Shown: one piece after another, positions 9,209-20,162 of the stretch | How positions within the stretch are numbered: the first letter of the stretch is position 1 | How the letters are laid out: every line of letters starts with the position of its first letter | Program-made: the position numbers and the translations under genes | Notes under the pieces: generated by a model | What the model was told of the DNA's origin: nothing | What the model saw: only the letters and a program-made list of their open reading frames with translations | The model's database searches: none | Source: Pelargonium nanum | Lineage: Eukaryota; Streptophyta; Magnoliopsida; Geraniales; Geraniaceae | Reading direction: 5' to 3' | Assembly: GCA_036897485.1 (NCBI GenBank) | Contig: JAYMTF010001983.1 | Coordinates: 1 to 20,269, forward strand | DNA length: 20,269 nucleotides

Positions 9209-9441
9209 CTTCTCCGTTCAAAATAAGTGTTTTGTTTCACTTTTAAAATATTAATTATGCATGAATTGTGAGTAGTGTTCCCATAATAAATTAGTTTGTA
9301 TCTTTTAAGTTTGTTACAGCACAAAAGCACGAAGGATGAAAGAGGAAATATACGACTCTAACTAACTTTTTTCCGGTTGAATTTGTGGGAAGAACTCTAA
9401 TTTACAGTATTTCTCTTTAAGTATCAGAATGGATGGAGCAA
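9209..9441. mobile_element. Degenerate Stowaway-like MITE
   Basis: The left end reads CTTCTCCGTTCAAAATAAGTG preceded by TA. The right end, reverse-complemented, reads TTGCTCCATCCATTC and is also followed by TA. Both resemble the CTCCCTCCGT terminal repeat of Stowaway (Tc1/mariner) MITEs, which insert at TA. The length of about 233 bases and the AT-rich interior fit. It ends about 330 bases before the ABCB2 ATG, so it lies in the promoter region. Confidence 0.5.
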
Positions 9442-9707
9442 TAACTTCACCGCCTCAAGAACTTCCTCAAAGTCTGAAAAAACAGTTGCAACTTACAACT
9501 GTCCCTCAGCTCAGACCACAGAAACTAATGTTTACAAAGTCAACCAACTCCAACTCCAAATTATCCAAACAATAGTAATAAAATATTAAGTGATTGGATT
9601 GCTTCAAAACTAGTGATGTGGTAAGATAATAAATAAAATTCAATACAGATACACAGTCATAAATACTCTCTCATCTAACTCTTCTTCTTGTCTCTCTCTT
9701 TAATAGT

Positions 9708-9716
9708 CTATATAAT
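9708..9716 (+). promoter_or_regulatory. Probable TATA box of ABCB2
   Basis: CTATATAAT lies about 52-60 bases before the ATG, in a pyrimidine-rich setting (runs of TCTCTC on both sides). It predicts a short leader of roughly 25-30 bases. It is the best core-promoter candidate, chosen by motif and distance only. Confidence 0.5.
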
Positions 9717-9767
9717 TCCTCTCTTCTCTTCTTTCACATATCATCTAGTTTTCTGAGCCCAACAAAA

Positions 9768-12700
9768 ATGAAAAACCAACCACACCCTGCAACACCTCCA
9801 TTTCCCATCAATGACTCACCTATGGACAATAAGAAGAAAAAGAAGCCACAAAATGTCCCATTTCTCAAACTCTTTTCATTTGCTGATTTTTATGATTATG
9901 TGCTCATGACCATAGGCTCCATTGGTGCTTGCATCCATGGTGCTTCAGTCCCTATATTTTTCATTTTCTTTGGCAAGTTGATCAATGTCATTGGCCTTGC
10001 CTATCTCTTCCCTGCCCAAGCCTCCCACAAAGTTGCCATGGTACTCTATATATCTTCTTTGTGTCACCTACCATGCATTAATATTTAACTGACTAATGAT
10101 GTGATTTGTTTCAGTACTCACTGGATTTTGTTTATCTAAGTGTGGTTATACTATTTTCATCATGGACAGGTATGTATATATATATGCATCATTGTCAAGA
10201 AACTATATACTATATACTGATATAAGTATGAGACAGATGATAAAAAGTTGATTGTTATGTAGAGGTTGGGTGTTGGATGCATACTGGGGAGAGGCAAGCA
10301 GCTAAGATGAGAATGGCCTATTTGAGAGCAATGTTGAATCAGGACATTAGTCTTTTTGACACACAAGCTTCAACTGGACAAGTCATTGCTGCTATCACCA
10401 CTGACATTCTTGTTGTTCAAGATGCTCTCTCTGAGAAGGTCTATACATGTTCCCTTTGCTACACTCTGTTTCTAATTTATTAAATTGTTGCTTTTTGCAC
10501 CAAAATGTTCAATTACAAGTTTCAAAAGATGGGTTTTGAATGTATGCAGGTGGGTAATTTCATGCACTACATAAGCAGGTTTGTTGTAGGGTTTATCATA
10601 GGGTTTATGAGGGTTTGGCAAATTAGTCTTGTTACACTCTCCATTGTCCCCTTGATTGCCCTGGCTGGTGGTCTCTATGCATTTGTTGCAACTGGCCTAA
10701 TTGCTCGGGTTCGAAAGTCCTATGTCAAGGCCGGCGAGATTGCTGAGGAGGTGATTGGAAATGTAAGGACGGTCCAAGCATTTGCAGGCGAAGAAAAGGC
10801 GGTTAGATCATACAGAGAAGCTCTCATGAATACCTTCCACTATGGGATCAAAGCAGGATTAGCCAAGGGTCTTGGACTAGGCTCCTTGCACTCTACTCTT
10901 TTCCTTTCTTGGGCCTTGCTGGTTTGGTTCACTAGCATCATTGTTCATCACAACATTGCCAATGGCGCGGATTCTTTCACTACTATGCTCAGCGTCGTCA
11001 TCGCAGGCCTGTAAGTTGTGCCACCATTGAATCATATGTTGATCTCTAGCATTTTAGTTATCAGGGACGGATGTTGGAAGAGGGTTGGGGGCAGTTGCCC
11101 CCACTGAACTTTTTTGTCCTTGAAAATTTATTATGTATTTTTTTATTGTTTTTTTTTATCTCTACTAGTTTTCATATTTTGCTTCCACTGAAATATTAAT
11201 TTTGTAGTATGCCCCATTAATTTAAGACATTTTTTCCGCTGTCCTGTATCTTTGCCCTCACTGAGTAAATATTCTCGATCTGTCATTGTCTGCAGCTCAT
11301 TGGGGCAGTCAGCGCCGGATATCTCTGCATTCGTGCGAGCAAAAGCAGCTGCTTATCCCATTTTTGAGATGATTGAGAGGAACACAGTGAGCAAAACCAG
11401 CTCAAGTGGCCAGAAACTGAACAAGCTGGAGGGAAACATTCAGTTCAAAGATGTGTGTTTTAGCTATCCCTCTCGGCCCGATGTTGCCATCTTCAACAAG
11501 CTCAATCTCAACATCCATTCTGGGAAGATTGTTGCTCTTGTTGGAGGAAGTGGCTCCGGAAAGAGTACAGTTATATCTTTGATTGAACGCTTCTATGAAC
11601 CCCTCTCGGGACAAATTCTATTAGACGGGCACGACATAAGACTTCTTGATCTCAAATGGGTGAGGCAACAAATAGGCCTGGTTAATCAAGAACCTGCCCT
11701 TTTTGCTACTACCATTAGAGAGAACATACTCTATGGAAAAGATGATGCCACTCTCGAAGAACTCACGCGCGCTGCTAAGCTCTCAGAGGCTATTTCTTTT
11801 ATCAACAACCTTCCCCAAGGATTTGAAACTCAGGTACTGATCATAGAGTTGAAACATGTAGAAGCTATACACATATGAGTATAGTATTCTGATAAATTGT
11901 GCTCATGTGCAGGTTGGTGAGAGAGGGATACAACTTTCAGGAGGGCAAAAGCAGAGAATTGCTATATCTAGAGCAATTGTGAAGAATCCATCAATTCTTT
12001 TATTGGATGAGGCTACAAGTGCACTTGATGCAGAGTCTGAGAAGAGTGTCCAGGAGGCACTTGACCGTGTCATGGTGGGACGGACTACTATCGTGGTGGC
12101 TCACCGCCTTTCCACCATTAGAAATGCAGATGTTATAGCAGTTGTTCAACAAGGGAAGATAGCGGAAACCGGGAGCCATGACGAGCTCATTTCAAACCCA
12201 TCTAGTGCCTATGCATCTCTCATTCAGCTCCAAGAAGCTGCCACTTTTCATCCCTACCCTTCAATGGGACGCCCTCTCAGGTACATATTACTTATGCGCC
12301 TTTCTTGCTTATAATTTATATCAGTAGCATGAATGGAGTTGCTTCTTATGCACACATTTTCAATATCATGTAGCATAAAGTGTTCAAGATCACTGTCCCG
12401 TACAACAACAAGCTTTGGAGCAAGCTTTCGATCTGACAAAGAATCAATTAGTCGTTTGGGGGCAGACGGGGGAGAGATGAAGCCTAAACGTGTCTCCGCG
12501 AAAAGAATGTACTCAATGGTAGGCCCTGATTGGATTTATGGTGTTTTTGGCACCATTGCTGCATTTTTTGCTGGAGCTATGATGCCTCTTTTTGCTCTTG
12601 GAGTTGCTCAAGCTCTTGTGTCTTATTACATGGACTGGGACACCACACGCCGCGAGGTCAAGAAGATTGCTCTACTCTTCACTGGAGCTTCTGTAATAGC

Positions 12701-14579
12701 TGTTCTTGTTAATTGCATTGCACACACATGTTTTGGAGTCATGGGAGAACGTCTCACTCTTCGCGTGCGAGAAAAGATGTTTTCAGGTAAGTTTGTGATC
12801 ATTAACACTCTTGTTATACCTTGGCACTAGTTTGTTCACTTGGTTTGTGCTTATACACTTGTTTGATATACATATACAGCTATTCTGAGAAATGAAATTG
12901 CATGGTTTGATGACACAAACAACACAAGTTCTATGCTTTCTTCGCGCCTAGAGAGCGATGCAACATTGCTACGAACAGTAGTTGTTGATCGCGCAATCAT
13001 ACTGCTACAAAATGTGGGTTTAGTCGTTACCTCATTCGTCATTGCATTCATCTTGAACTGGAGGATCACACTTGTTGTCTTGGCTACATATCCTTTGATT
13101 ATCAGTGGTCACATCAGTGAGGTTTGATCTTTTTGTCCGGTTAATGAGCTTCTTTTTTCAGTTCTTGTACTTGCAATAATATCTTCTTGTATCCTTCTCA
13201 GAAACTCTTCATGCAAGGCTATGGTGGAAACTTGAGCAAAGCATATCTGAAAGCTAACATGATGGCTGGAGAGGCTGTGAGTAATATCCGCACAATCGCT
13301 GCCTTTTGCTCCGAAGAGAAGATCCTCGGACTCTATGCTCGCGAGCTAGTTGAGCCTTCAAAACGTTCCTTCACTCGTGGTCAGATTGCTGGCATATTTT
13401 ATGGCATCACTCAGTTCTTCATCTTCTCAGCCTATGGCCTTGCCTTATGGTAATTAGCTTGTTAACTCTCACCAATAACCATATTCAAGTACTTATAGCA
13501 TACCACATTGCTTAATCTATGTTCGAATTCTTGCAGGTATGGTTCTGTTTTGATGGGGAAGGAGCTTGCTAGCTTCAAATCTGTCATGAAAGCTTTCATG
13601 GTTCTTATAGTGACAGCATTGGCCATGGGTGAGACATTGGCTATGGCGCCGGACCTTCTTAAAGGGAACCAAATGGTGGCATCAGTGTTCGAGGTGCTGG
13701 ACCGGAAGACACAAGTGGTGGGAGATGTTGGAGAAGAACTAACCACAGTTGATGGTACAATTGAACTGAGAGGTGTCCATTTTAGCTACCCTTCAAGGCC
13801 TGATGTAGTGATCTTCGACGATTTCAGTCTTAAGGTTCGTTCGGGCAAAAGCATGGCACTTGTGGGACAAAGTGGATCCGGCAAAAGCTCTGTGCTTTCT
13901 CTCATTCTTCGGTTTTATGATCCATCTTCCGGGAAAGTTATGATTGATGGTCAGTCTCTTTCGTGCATATCTTTTATAATTTAAACAGAACTAAATCAAT
14001 GTAGCAGTTTAACACCAAATTTTGTTCACAGGCAAAGATATCAAGAAGCTGAAGATCAAGTCCCTTAGAGAGCACATAGGCCTAGTACAACAAGAACCGG
14101 CCCTTTTTGGAACATCAATCTATGAGAACATACTTTATGGAAAAGAAGGCGCTTCGGAGGCTGAAGTGATTGAAGCAGCTAAGGTCTCCAATGCTCATAG
14201 TTTTATCAGTTCACTTCCTGAGGGATATGCAACTAAAGTTGGCGAACGGGGGGTGCAACTATCTGGTGGACAAAGGCAAAGAATAGCCATTGCAAGGGCG
14301 GTTCTAAAGAACCCGGAAATGTTGTTACTAGACGAAGCAACGAGTGCTCTCGACGTGGAGTCTGAACGAGTGGTGCAACAAGCATTGGACAGATTGATGA
14401 AAAGCCGAACATCGGTCATTGTGGCTCATAGGCTGTCAACTATAAAGAATGCAGACCAAATAGCTGTTTTGCAAGATGGGAAGATAGTAGAGAAAGGGAC
14501 TCATGACAGTCTTGTAGAGAACAAGAATGGTGCATATTATAAACTGATCAACATTCAGCAGAATCAGCAGCAAATGTAA
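9768..14579 (+). CDS. ABCB2: Full-size ABC transporter, subfamily B (ABCB2/ABCB10 type); join(9768..10040,10115..10169,10263..10438,10550..11010,11296..11833,11913..12280,12374..12786,12880..13121,13202..13449,13537..13949,14032..14579)
   Basis: Eleven exons, all with GT-AG borders, join in frame to 1244 aa, the normal size. The order is TMD1-NBD1-linker-TMD2-NBD2. The first membrane segments are near residues 40-80. NBD1 has Walker [10 protein letters not shown] (405-413), signature LSGGQ (509-513) and Walker B ILLLDE (D533/E534). NBD2 has GQSGSGKSS (1035-1043), LSGGQ (1139-1143) and Walker B D1163/E1164, so both ATP sites keep their key residues. Sequence throughout (for example [41 protein letters not shown]) is of the ABCB2/ABCB10 group. 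Members are ATP-driven exporters in the plasma membrane; the substrate of this group is poorly known, and auxin transport is proven only for relatives such as ABCB1 and ABCB19. No frameshift or missing exon is seen. A basic run (KKKKKK, residues 22-27) precedes the first membrane segment. The start fits the family N-terminus and follows a TATA box. Confidence 0.95.
11062..11250. mobile_element. Possible TE remnant in ABCB2 intron 4
   Basis: Intron 4 is the largest of this gene (285 bases) and holds an atypical G-rich stretch starting CAGGGACGGATG. Within it is a perfect inverted repeat, GGGGGCA-GT-TGCCCCC (11087-11102), followed by T-rich sequence. The GGGACGGA...TTGCCCCC phrase resembles repeats seen widely in plant introns. 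No terminal repeats or target duplications could be defined, so both the nature and the limits are uncertain. Confidence 0.3.
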
Positions 14580-17227
14580 GATCAGTAAACACAAATTGAT
14601 GGCATGATTTATGAATTATAGGGTGCTTTACCCAATTGCTAATCATGTGTATTGAAGTGATTAAATCTATCAGCAAGACAATACTTACACTATGTACTTA
14701 TTTGGCATATTTCATGTAAATTTGACCTCTGTTCTGTTTCATTTATTAAGGAAACAGAGAATCAAAAGTGAAGAAACTTACTAATCTTTCTTGGACACAA
14801 AATTCCATTTTTCTCATCACATTCAAAGATTTCAAAATTCCAACTATGCAATATTGGTGAAATCTTGAACAAAACTTTGTTATGTCAAAGAACTGAACTT
14901 GAACGAATCGAGTTATCAAATGCCACTGTCACATTCTTGATAGTAATGACTTTTAGTAAAAATCTTTCGAAATCAAGAAATTATCTGAGATGACGCGCAA
15001 AGATAGTTTAATCAGATATAAGACTGTTCACGCAGCCATCAAGTTATTGAATGCAACATAACTAATATTTTTCTCAATTGACTCTCTATATAATAAGCAT
15101 ATGCAGAAGCAGCAGCCAGCAGAGAGCTTAACTATATATGTTTTGACATTAATGTTTCATATTAGGATAAATATTTGTTTTGTCACCATACTTAGCCTTA
15201 ATTAAGGTACAGTGAGCTTCTAGGAACTTTCTTTTTATAGTTTTGTAATTACTGTCACCTAGTTCTTGTTGTTGTCGAAACAAACATAGTATATGGAATT
15301 GTATTTGTATTTTAATGGTAGCAAAGAAACCAAGTTTGATAAGTAAACTTTGTAGTAGATCATCACAATGTATTTTCTTAAGTATTTTACAATTCTACAT
15401 TGTATCTGGACTTTGTTATTTTTTTAGTTTAGATTTTCCATGCAAGAAACTTGTCAATTGAATATGTAACATGTTGACAAAATCACCCAGAAAATCAGAC
15501 TGTCCTTGTACAAAATTATCTCTTGATTGACCAAATTATAAAAATATGTGACCTCTGTTGATGTGTACAAAATAATGAGCTTGAGTTGAAATATATTACA
15601 AGGATCAGAACCAACTGAGATTCTGTGTAACAAATGTCAAACACCATCATTTTCATCAAATATACTAATGTTTTTGTGTTGTTTATAGGGTCAAACACAA
15701 TAGAGTGAACAAAACCAGCAAAACTTGTTTTACTCATTTTCAATAGTAACCAAATAATTATCTGATATTGAAAATAATTAAGCTTAATTATCAGCAATTT
15801 TACTACACAGCCTTAATATAATATGCATGATGGTTCTGCATATACTAATTAATAATTTGTATTTTTTAGTGACAAGAGTTCAGTGATTTGGGATATATGC
15901 ATGCATGATGATTTGAAATATCTATAAGTATGTTGAATTTGAATAATATTCAACTTAGAGACCAAATTAAAGGCATTCAAAATGAGAGAATGATTTGGTG
16001 AAAAAGGTGATCAACCATGCAAGCTCCATCCATGGCATTGGCAACACATCAAAAGAGCAGTTGGAGATTAAAAATAATGCATTCCCATAATTTCAGATCA
16101 TCCATGTAAGGTTACAGACAAAATGACAAGACTGATTAGCTTTGTGCTGAGGCCACCAATATTGATGAACATTGGATTAATTATTCACTAATTAAACACA
16201 TAATTACCTTGTAATAATGACGACGATATTGCATCATGAAAATTATACAGCAGAGAAAATTCAGAGAAATCACTTCTCTACTGTTATTAAAACTCCAAGT
16301 TGCTCTTACTTAATAGGAAGTATAAAATATATTGAAGATTAATTATGGGTCTAATTATAATGCATATCTCAGTACGTAGTTGTTGTCTTGTCATTAACAA
16401 AAATTATAATATCTAGTCACAACAGATATTTAATTAACATGTCTGCGCTCAATCGAACAACTAAAATAACATTGAACTGACGAGGTATAATATATAATGT
16501 TAAACACTGGGCATCATACATACAATGCACCTTAATTTCAATATATTTCTTAATTAGAATCACTTGGAGAAAATGTAATACCAGGAAAAAACACATTTAG
16601 AGATCATATTTAACAGTTTCGAAACAATATTATTAAAGAAAAATCTAAGTGCAAAAAGTTAACTGCATAAATAAGCGCTCAAAGATATGCAAACAATAAC
16701 GGGTAGATTGACTATGAAAACGTATAAACAAACATGAATCAGCACAAATTTTACTAACAGTATATATATATATAGAACCTAACTAAAAGTCATTAACACC
16801 AAGCATTGTTAAATACCAACCTATTCTGTTAAATACTCAGCAAGAAACCAGATATTACAGTTAAACTAATAAGTTGATTTTCATGTAACATAGAATTAAT
16901 TTAACTTTTAACTGTTATTAGCAAGCACCAAACCCAGATGTCATTGTTTTTTTTAAAGGAAATTTCCACCAGATCGATGCACACCCTTCGTTTGTCCGAC
17001 ACATATACACATTATAAACTACCTAATCCTTGATTTGGTGTCCTTAAACAAGTCATAATTGGTTTAATCCCAATATTAAAATCATGGAAAAAAGCCAATG
17101 TACATATGGTATGGATCCTTCTTGCCTTGTTCATGGAAGCTAAACATTATATTAATCATATTATTAATAAAAAAAAAAGGCAAGAAGCAAGAATGAATGA
17201 TGATATCATGATTTGATCGATTAGCGT
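14580..17227. other. Intergenic region, no gene recognised
   Basis: About 2.6 kb of AT-rich DNA. The first roughly 170 bases are probably the ABCB2 3' UTR, without a canonical AATAAA. The rest contains only small features: an inverted pair GTTGAAT...ATTCAAC (15932-15953), an RY-type GCATGCATG (15899), and a TA microsatellite (about 16760-16774). Short minus-strand frames (15516-15797, 17082-17267) have no protein character. No microRNA hairpin with a familiar mature sequence was noticed. Confidence 0.6.
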
Positions 17228-17237
17228 TTATAAATAC
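17228..17237 (+). promoter_or_regulatory. TATA box of the MYB gene
   Basis: TTTATAAATA is about 110 bases before the ATG and predicts transcription start near 17260-17270. That gives a leader of about 80 bases containing a CT repeat. Its match to the plant TATA consensus is good. Confidence 0.6.
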
Positions 17238-17279
17238 CATACACGCCTTAAACAAAACATCGATCATAGCTTAATCTTA

Positions 17280-17298
17280 TCTCTCTCTCTCTCTCTCT
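17280..17298 (+). repeat. (TC)9 tract in the MYB leader
   Basis: A perfect CT dinucleotide run lies between the predicted transcription start and the ATG. Such CT/GA stretches are common in plant 5' leaders and can bind GAGA-binding (BBR/BPC) proteins; here this is only a possibility. Confidence 0.75.
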
Positions 17299-17343
17299 AG
17301 CTACCTTGAAAAATCACATATCTTGGTTTCTTGATTTGTGAAA

Positions 17344-18528
17344 ATGAGGTCTCCTTGTTGTGATGAGAAGGGTCTGAAGAAGGGTCCTTGGACAACTGAG
17401 GAAGATCAGATGCTGATTAATTATATTAGCAAGAATGGGCATGGAAGCTGGAGGGCACTCCCAAAGCTTGCTGGTCTCAACAGGTGTGGCAAGAGTTGCA
17501 GACTCAGATGGACTAATTACCTGAGGCCCGACATCAAGAGGGGAAAGTTTTCTGAAGACGAAGAGCGAATCATCACCAACCTCCACTCAGTTCTTGGAAA
17601 CAAGTACGTATATATAAGGGCCCGTTTAGCTGTGGAAAACAGTTTTCATTTTATGTTTTCTGTGTTCTACAGAAAAAGAATGTTTCATTTTCTCAAATAA
17701 CTTTCCCGTTTAGTTGTAGAAAACAGTTTTCATTTTCTGTTTTCCGTTTTCTACGGAAAAAGAATGTTTCATTTTCTCAAATAACTGTTACTTGATCGAT
17801 CAAGATACATAATCAAAGATCATTAAACACAATGTTAACCAAATTCTGACTTTTGTTTGATTATGATCAGGTGGTCTAAGATTGCAGCCCATCTTCCAGG
17901 GCGGACTGATAACGAGATCAAGAACTTCTGGAACACATACATGAGAAAAAAGATGCTGAAAATGGGTATTGATCCAACAACTCACAAGCCAACAACTGAC
18001 TACTCTCAGATCATCAATCTCTCTCAACTTCTTCTTGCATCCAATCTGATGGCTCCTAGTGCTCTCAGGGTTCAGGCAGATCAAGCTGCACAACTAGCCA
18101 AGCTCCAAATCTTGCAGAACCTAATGCAGCTAATCAATAACCCAATAAGTGCACCTACAAATTTGGGCAACATGAACCAACTCTTTGGCACCCAAAATCT
18201 CACCCAAATGGGCACACAAGTGCCTCAAGATTTTGCAAATCCTGAAACTCAACCTCAGTATGGGAACCAGGCTGCAGAGAATCCATGGGCATGCTTTGAA
18301 CAGCTATTGAACTCAGAAGATCACAATAGTGATAATGGGGGGTCTTCCAGTTCTTGTCATTTGCCTGGTTTGGTTTCAGCTTCTCCTGAGATCAATGAAG
18401 TTGAATGCAAGATCAACCCTGCAGCTAATTCCTTCTCCACTCAATTATCACCAACCTCTACCAATTTTGATGATTGGGAGAAATTCATTGAAGATGAAAA
18501 CAGCTTCTGGGGTGACATTCTGGCCTAG
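17344..18528 (+). CDS. R2R3-MYB transcription factor, suberin-associated group; join(17344..17603,17871..18528)
   Basis: Two exons join in frame to 305 aa; the intron is GTACGT...GATCAG and splits Lys87. The R2 repeat has W16, W36 and W56, and R3 has F69, W88 and W107, the expected core residues. GIDPTTHKP (119-127) follows the repeats. The tail has a Leu/Gln/Asn-rich middle, an [10 protein letters not shown] block and [17 protein letters not shown] near the end, resembling MYB39, MYB9/107 and MYB53/92/93. These act in the nucleus on suberin and related cell-wall genes, so that role is inferred here; which of them is orthologous is not decided, and the symbol is left blank. Oddities: it starts MRSPCC where relatives have MGRSPCC, and the intron usually found in R2 is absent. 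Translation starts at the ATG 17344; the in-frame GTG at 17338 is not a plausible start. Keeping the intron would stop the protein at 17700. Confidence 0.93.
17621..17786. repeat. 82-bp tandem duplication in the MYB intron
   Basis: Two units, 17621-17702 and 17705-17786, are equal in length, differ at 6 of 82 positions and are joined by TT. Together they fill about 62% of the 267-base intron. The beginning GGGCCCGTTTAG resembles the end of a common plant MITE type, and inside each unit GTAGAAAACAG faces a CTGTTTTC...TTCTAC complement, allowing a hairpin. Unit 1 holds a possible cryptic acceptor (TTCTACAG), which unit 2 has changed to CTACGG. Confidence 0.85.
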
Positions 18529-18790
18529 AAACAAAGGAAAGGAACCAATTCCTATAAACTCTATACAGAAAATTCACTTCATTCATGATTTTGTTTCTTT
18601 TTGTTTTTCATATTTATAGTTTAGGTTTAGTTTTCACTAAAGAACTGCATATGTGTACAAAGATATCTCCAGCTAGATGTCTAAACCTTTCTTTAGATTT
18701 ATGTTTGTTTTGATTATTCTTTGTAATTTTGCATTCAGTGTACTAAACTTCACTTGCTATATGAATCCAAGATGTTTGATACAATTAAAT

Positions 18791-18796
18791 AATAAA
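18791..18796 (+). terminator. Poly(A) signal of the MYB gene
   Basis: A canonical AATAAA lies about 260 bases after the stop codon, in an AT-rich 3' region (AATTAAATAATAAAC). It is the best candidate cleavage and polyadenylation signal, based on motif and distance. Confidence 0.45.
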
Positions 18797-19830
18797 CATT
18801 TGTGATTTGTGAAACATATGTTGCATATTTGCCAAGCTCTGTATTAAAAATAAAATGACCCTTAATATTTGTGAAACAAAGTGATTAATGTAAATTCGCT
18901 ATGACTGGAGCTCCTATATATCATCATTATTTAATATACAAAACTGTAGAAGGAGATTGAATTATATATAATAATTGAGAAGTTGATGATTGCAGCACAC
19001 ATTGAAGAACTGCATGCATGCATGCAAGAAACTGAAGTAACATGTTTTAATTAATTTGTCTGTGTTGCAAGAAACTGCTAGATATATAAGCAGCTGGTTT
19101 TGACATTTCTACAAAGATATTGTGAGAGTCAAGTCAACCATATATGCAAATTTTGACCTTAATTAATTATTAATTTGAGGAGATTGATGATTTTCCTCTA
19201 CATATATGGTCTGGGTCTTGGAGTGTAACATCGTATATAGCTAGGTTGATAATTGAAAGTTATTAATAATATGTTCATTGGAAGGTTGTGTGTGTTAAGT
19301 TGCTAAAAGTGGGATAATTTGTTAAGTTGTGGCCAATTAGGTAAGATATCATTGTCGTCTAATTCAAATAATTGACTGCAACCATCTTGATCAAAAGTGA
19401 ATATACAATTGATGAGTAATTAATTAATTCAACACCCAATCTAAACGCTTTGCTGAAATAATACGCATGCATAATGCTGCCAATTAGCTAGCAAAGATTG
19501 ATCTTGATATTGATATTGGTGACAACACCAGTAAATGTCAGAGAGTTTGTTTGGGTCATCTACTTGCCTCCTACAGAAACAATGTCTATAAACATTGTGT
19601 TGGACCGTTGTTACAGTTGCCACAACCTCTTCAAAAATAAAAATAAAAAATTACTTGAGAGGTGGAAGGCTCTTGCGGAGCTCCTATATATGCAACAATT
19701 GCATCCTCATTATATGGTTAGGTTAATGACTTAAATATCCCTCAATACATATTAGTTTTCTTAGTAAAGTGCAGTTTAGAGAATAAAGCGTTTGAAATTG
19801 TATAAACTACGAAAAGAAACACAATACCAA
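18797..19830. other. Intergenic region, no gene recognised
   Basis: AT-rich sequence without a supported gene. The open frames on either strand around 19441-19734 overlap one another and lack recognisable protein features. Minor structure includes a GCATGCATGC palindrome (19011-19026) and a small inverted pair ACAATGT...ACATTGT (19578-19597). Confidence 0.6.
19011..19026. promoter_or_regulatory. RY-type palindrome (TGCATG repeats)
   Basis: The 16-base TGCATGCATGCATGCA is its own reverse complement and contains two overlapping CATGCATG cores. RY elements of this kind are bound by B3-domain factors such as ABI3 and FUS3. Here it lies downstream of the MYB gene with no nearby start, so a function is not supported. 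Confidence 0.35.
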
Positions 19831-19980
19831 GACAGGTTGGGCCAAGCAGTTTAAGCGCTTCGGATTCCTTTTGAGGTTTCGGGTTCGAGTTTTCCTGCTA
19901 ACGGTATGGGTGGGTTATTTGGGTTTAAAGAAGAAAGTTACCCCTGTTGTGTAACTCAATTGATAAATAAATAAAAAAAC
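19831..19980 (+). mobile_element. SINE-like tRNA-derived element, copy 2
   Basis: It begins GACAGGTTGGGCCAAGCAG (A box) and has a good B box, GGGTTCGAGTTTTCC (19880-19894). It shares with the copy at 8313 the stretch GGTATG...GGGTTATTT, and it ends in an A-rich tail (19963-19979). Its B box is closer to a tRNA B box than that of copy 1, so it may be younger. A clear target-site duplication was not found. Confidence 0.6.
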
Positions 19981-20162
19981 ATAGTGAGGTATAACAATAT
20001 ATATGATATGAGTCCACATTAGAGTTAGATATTAATGCTTGAATAATGAATACTATACATGTTAATGATTAGGTCAATCAATTATATATAAAATATAAAT
20101 TTCTTTATGTTTTACTTTTTTATACTTAATATATATATAAGTACTCACAATGAGTAAAATGT

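Noticed and set aside
17338-17343. Translation start at GTG 17338 for the MYB
   Set aside because: A nuclear plant gene starts at ATG 17344, which also fits the family N-terminus.
19441-19734. Overlapping small frames on both strands
   Set aside because: No recognisable domain, no promoter or splice context, and composition matches the surrounding intergenic DNA.
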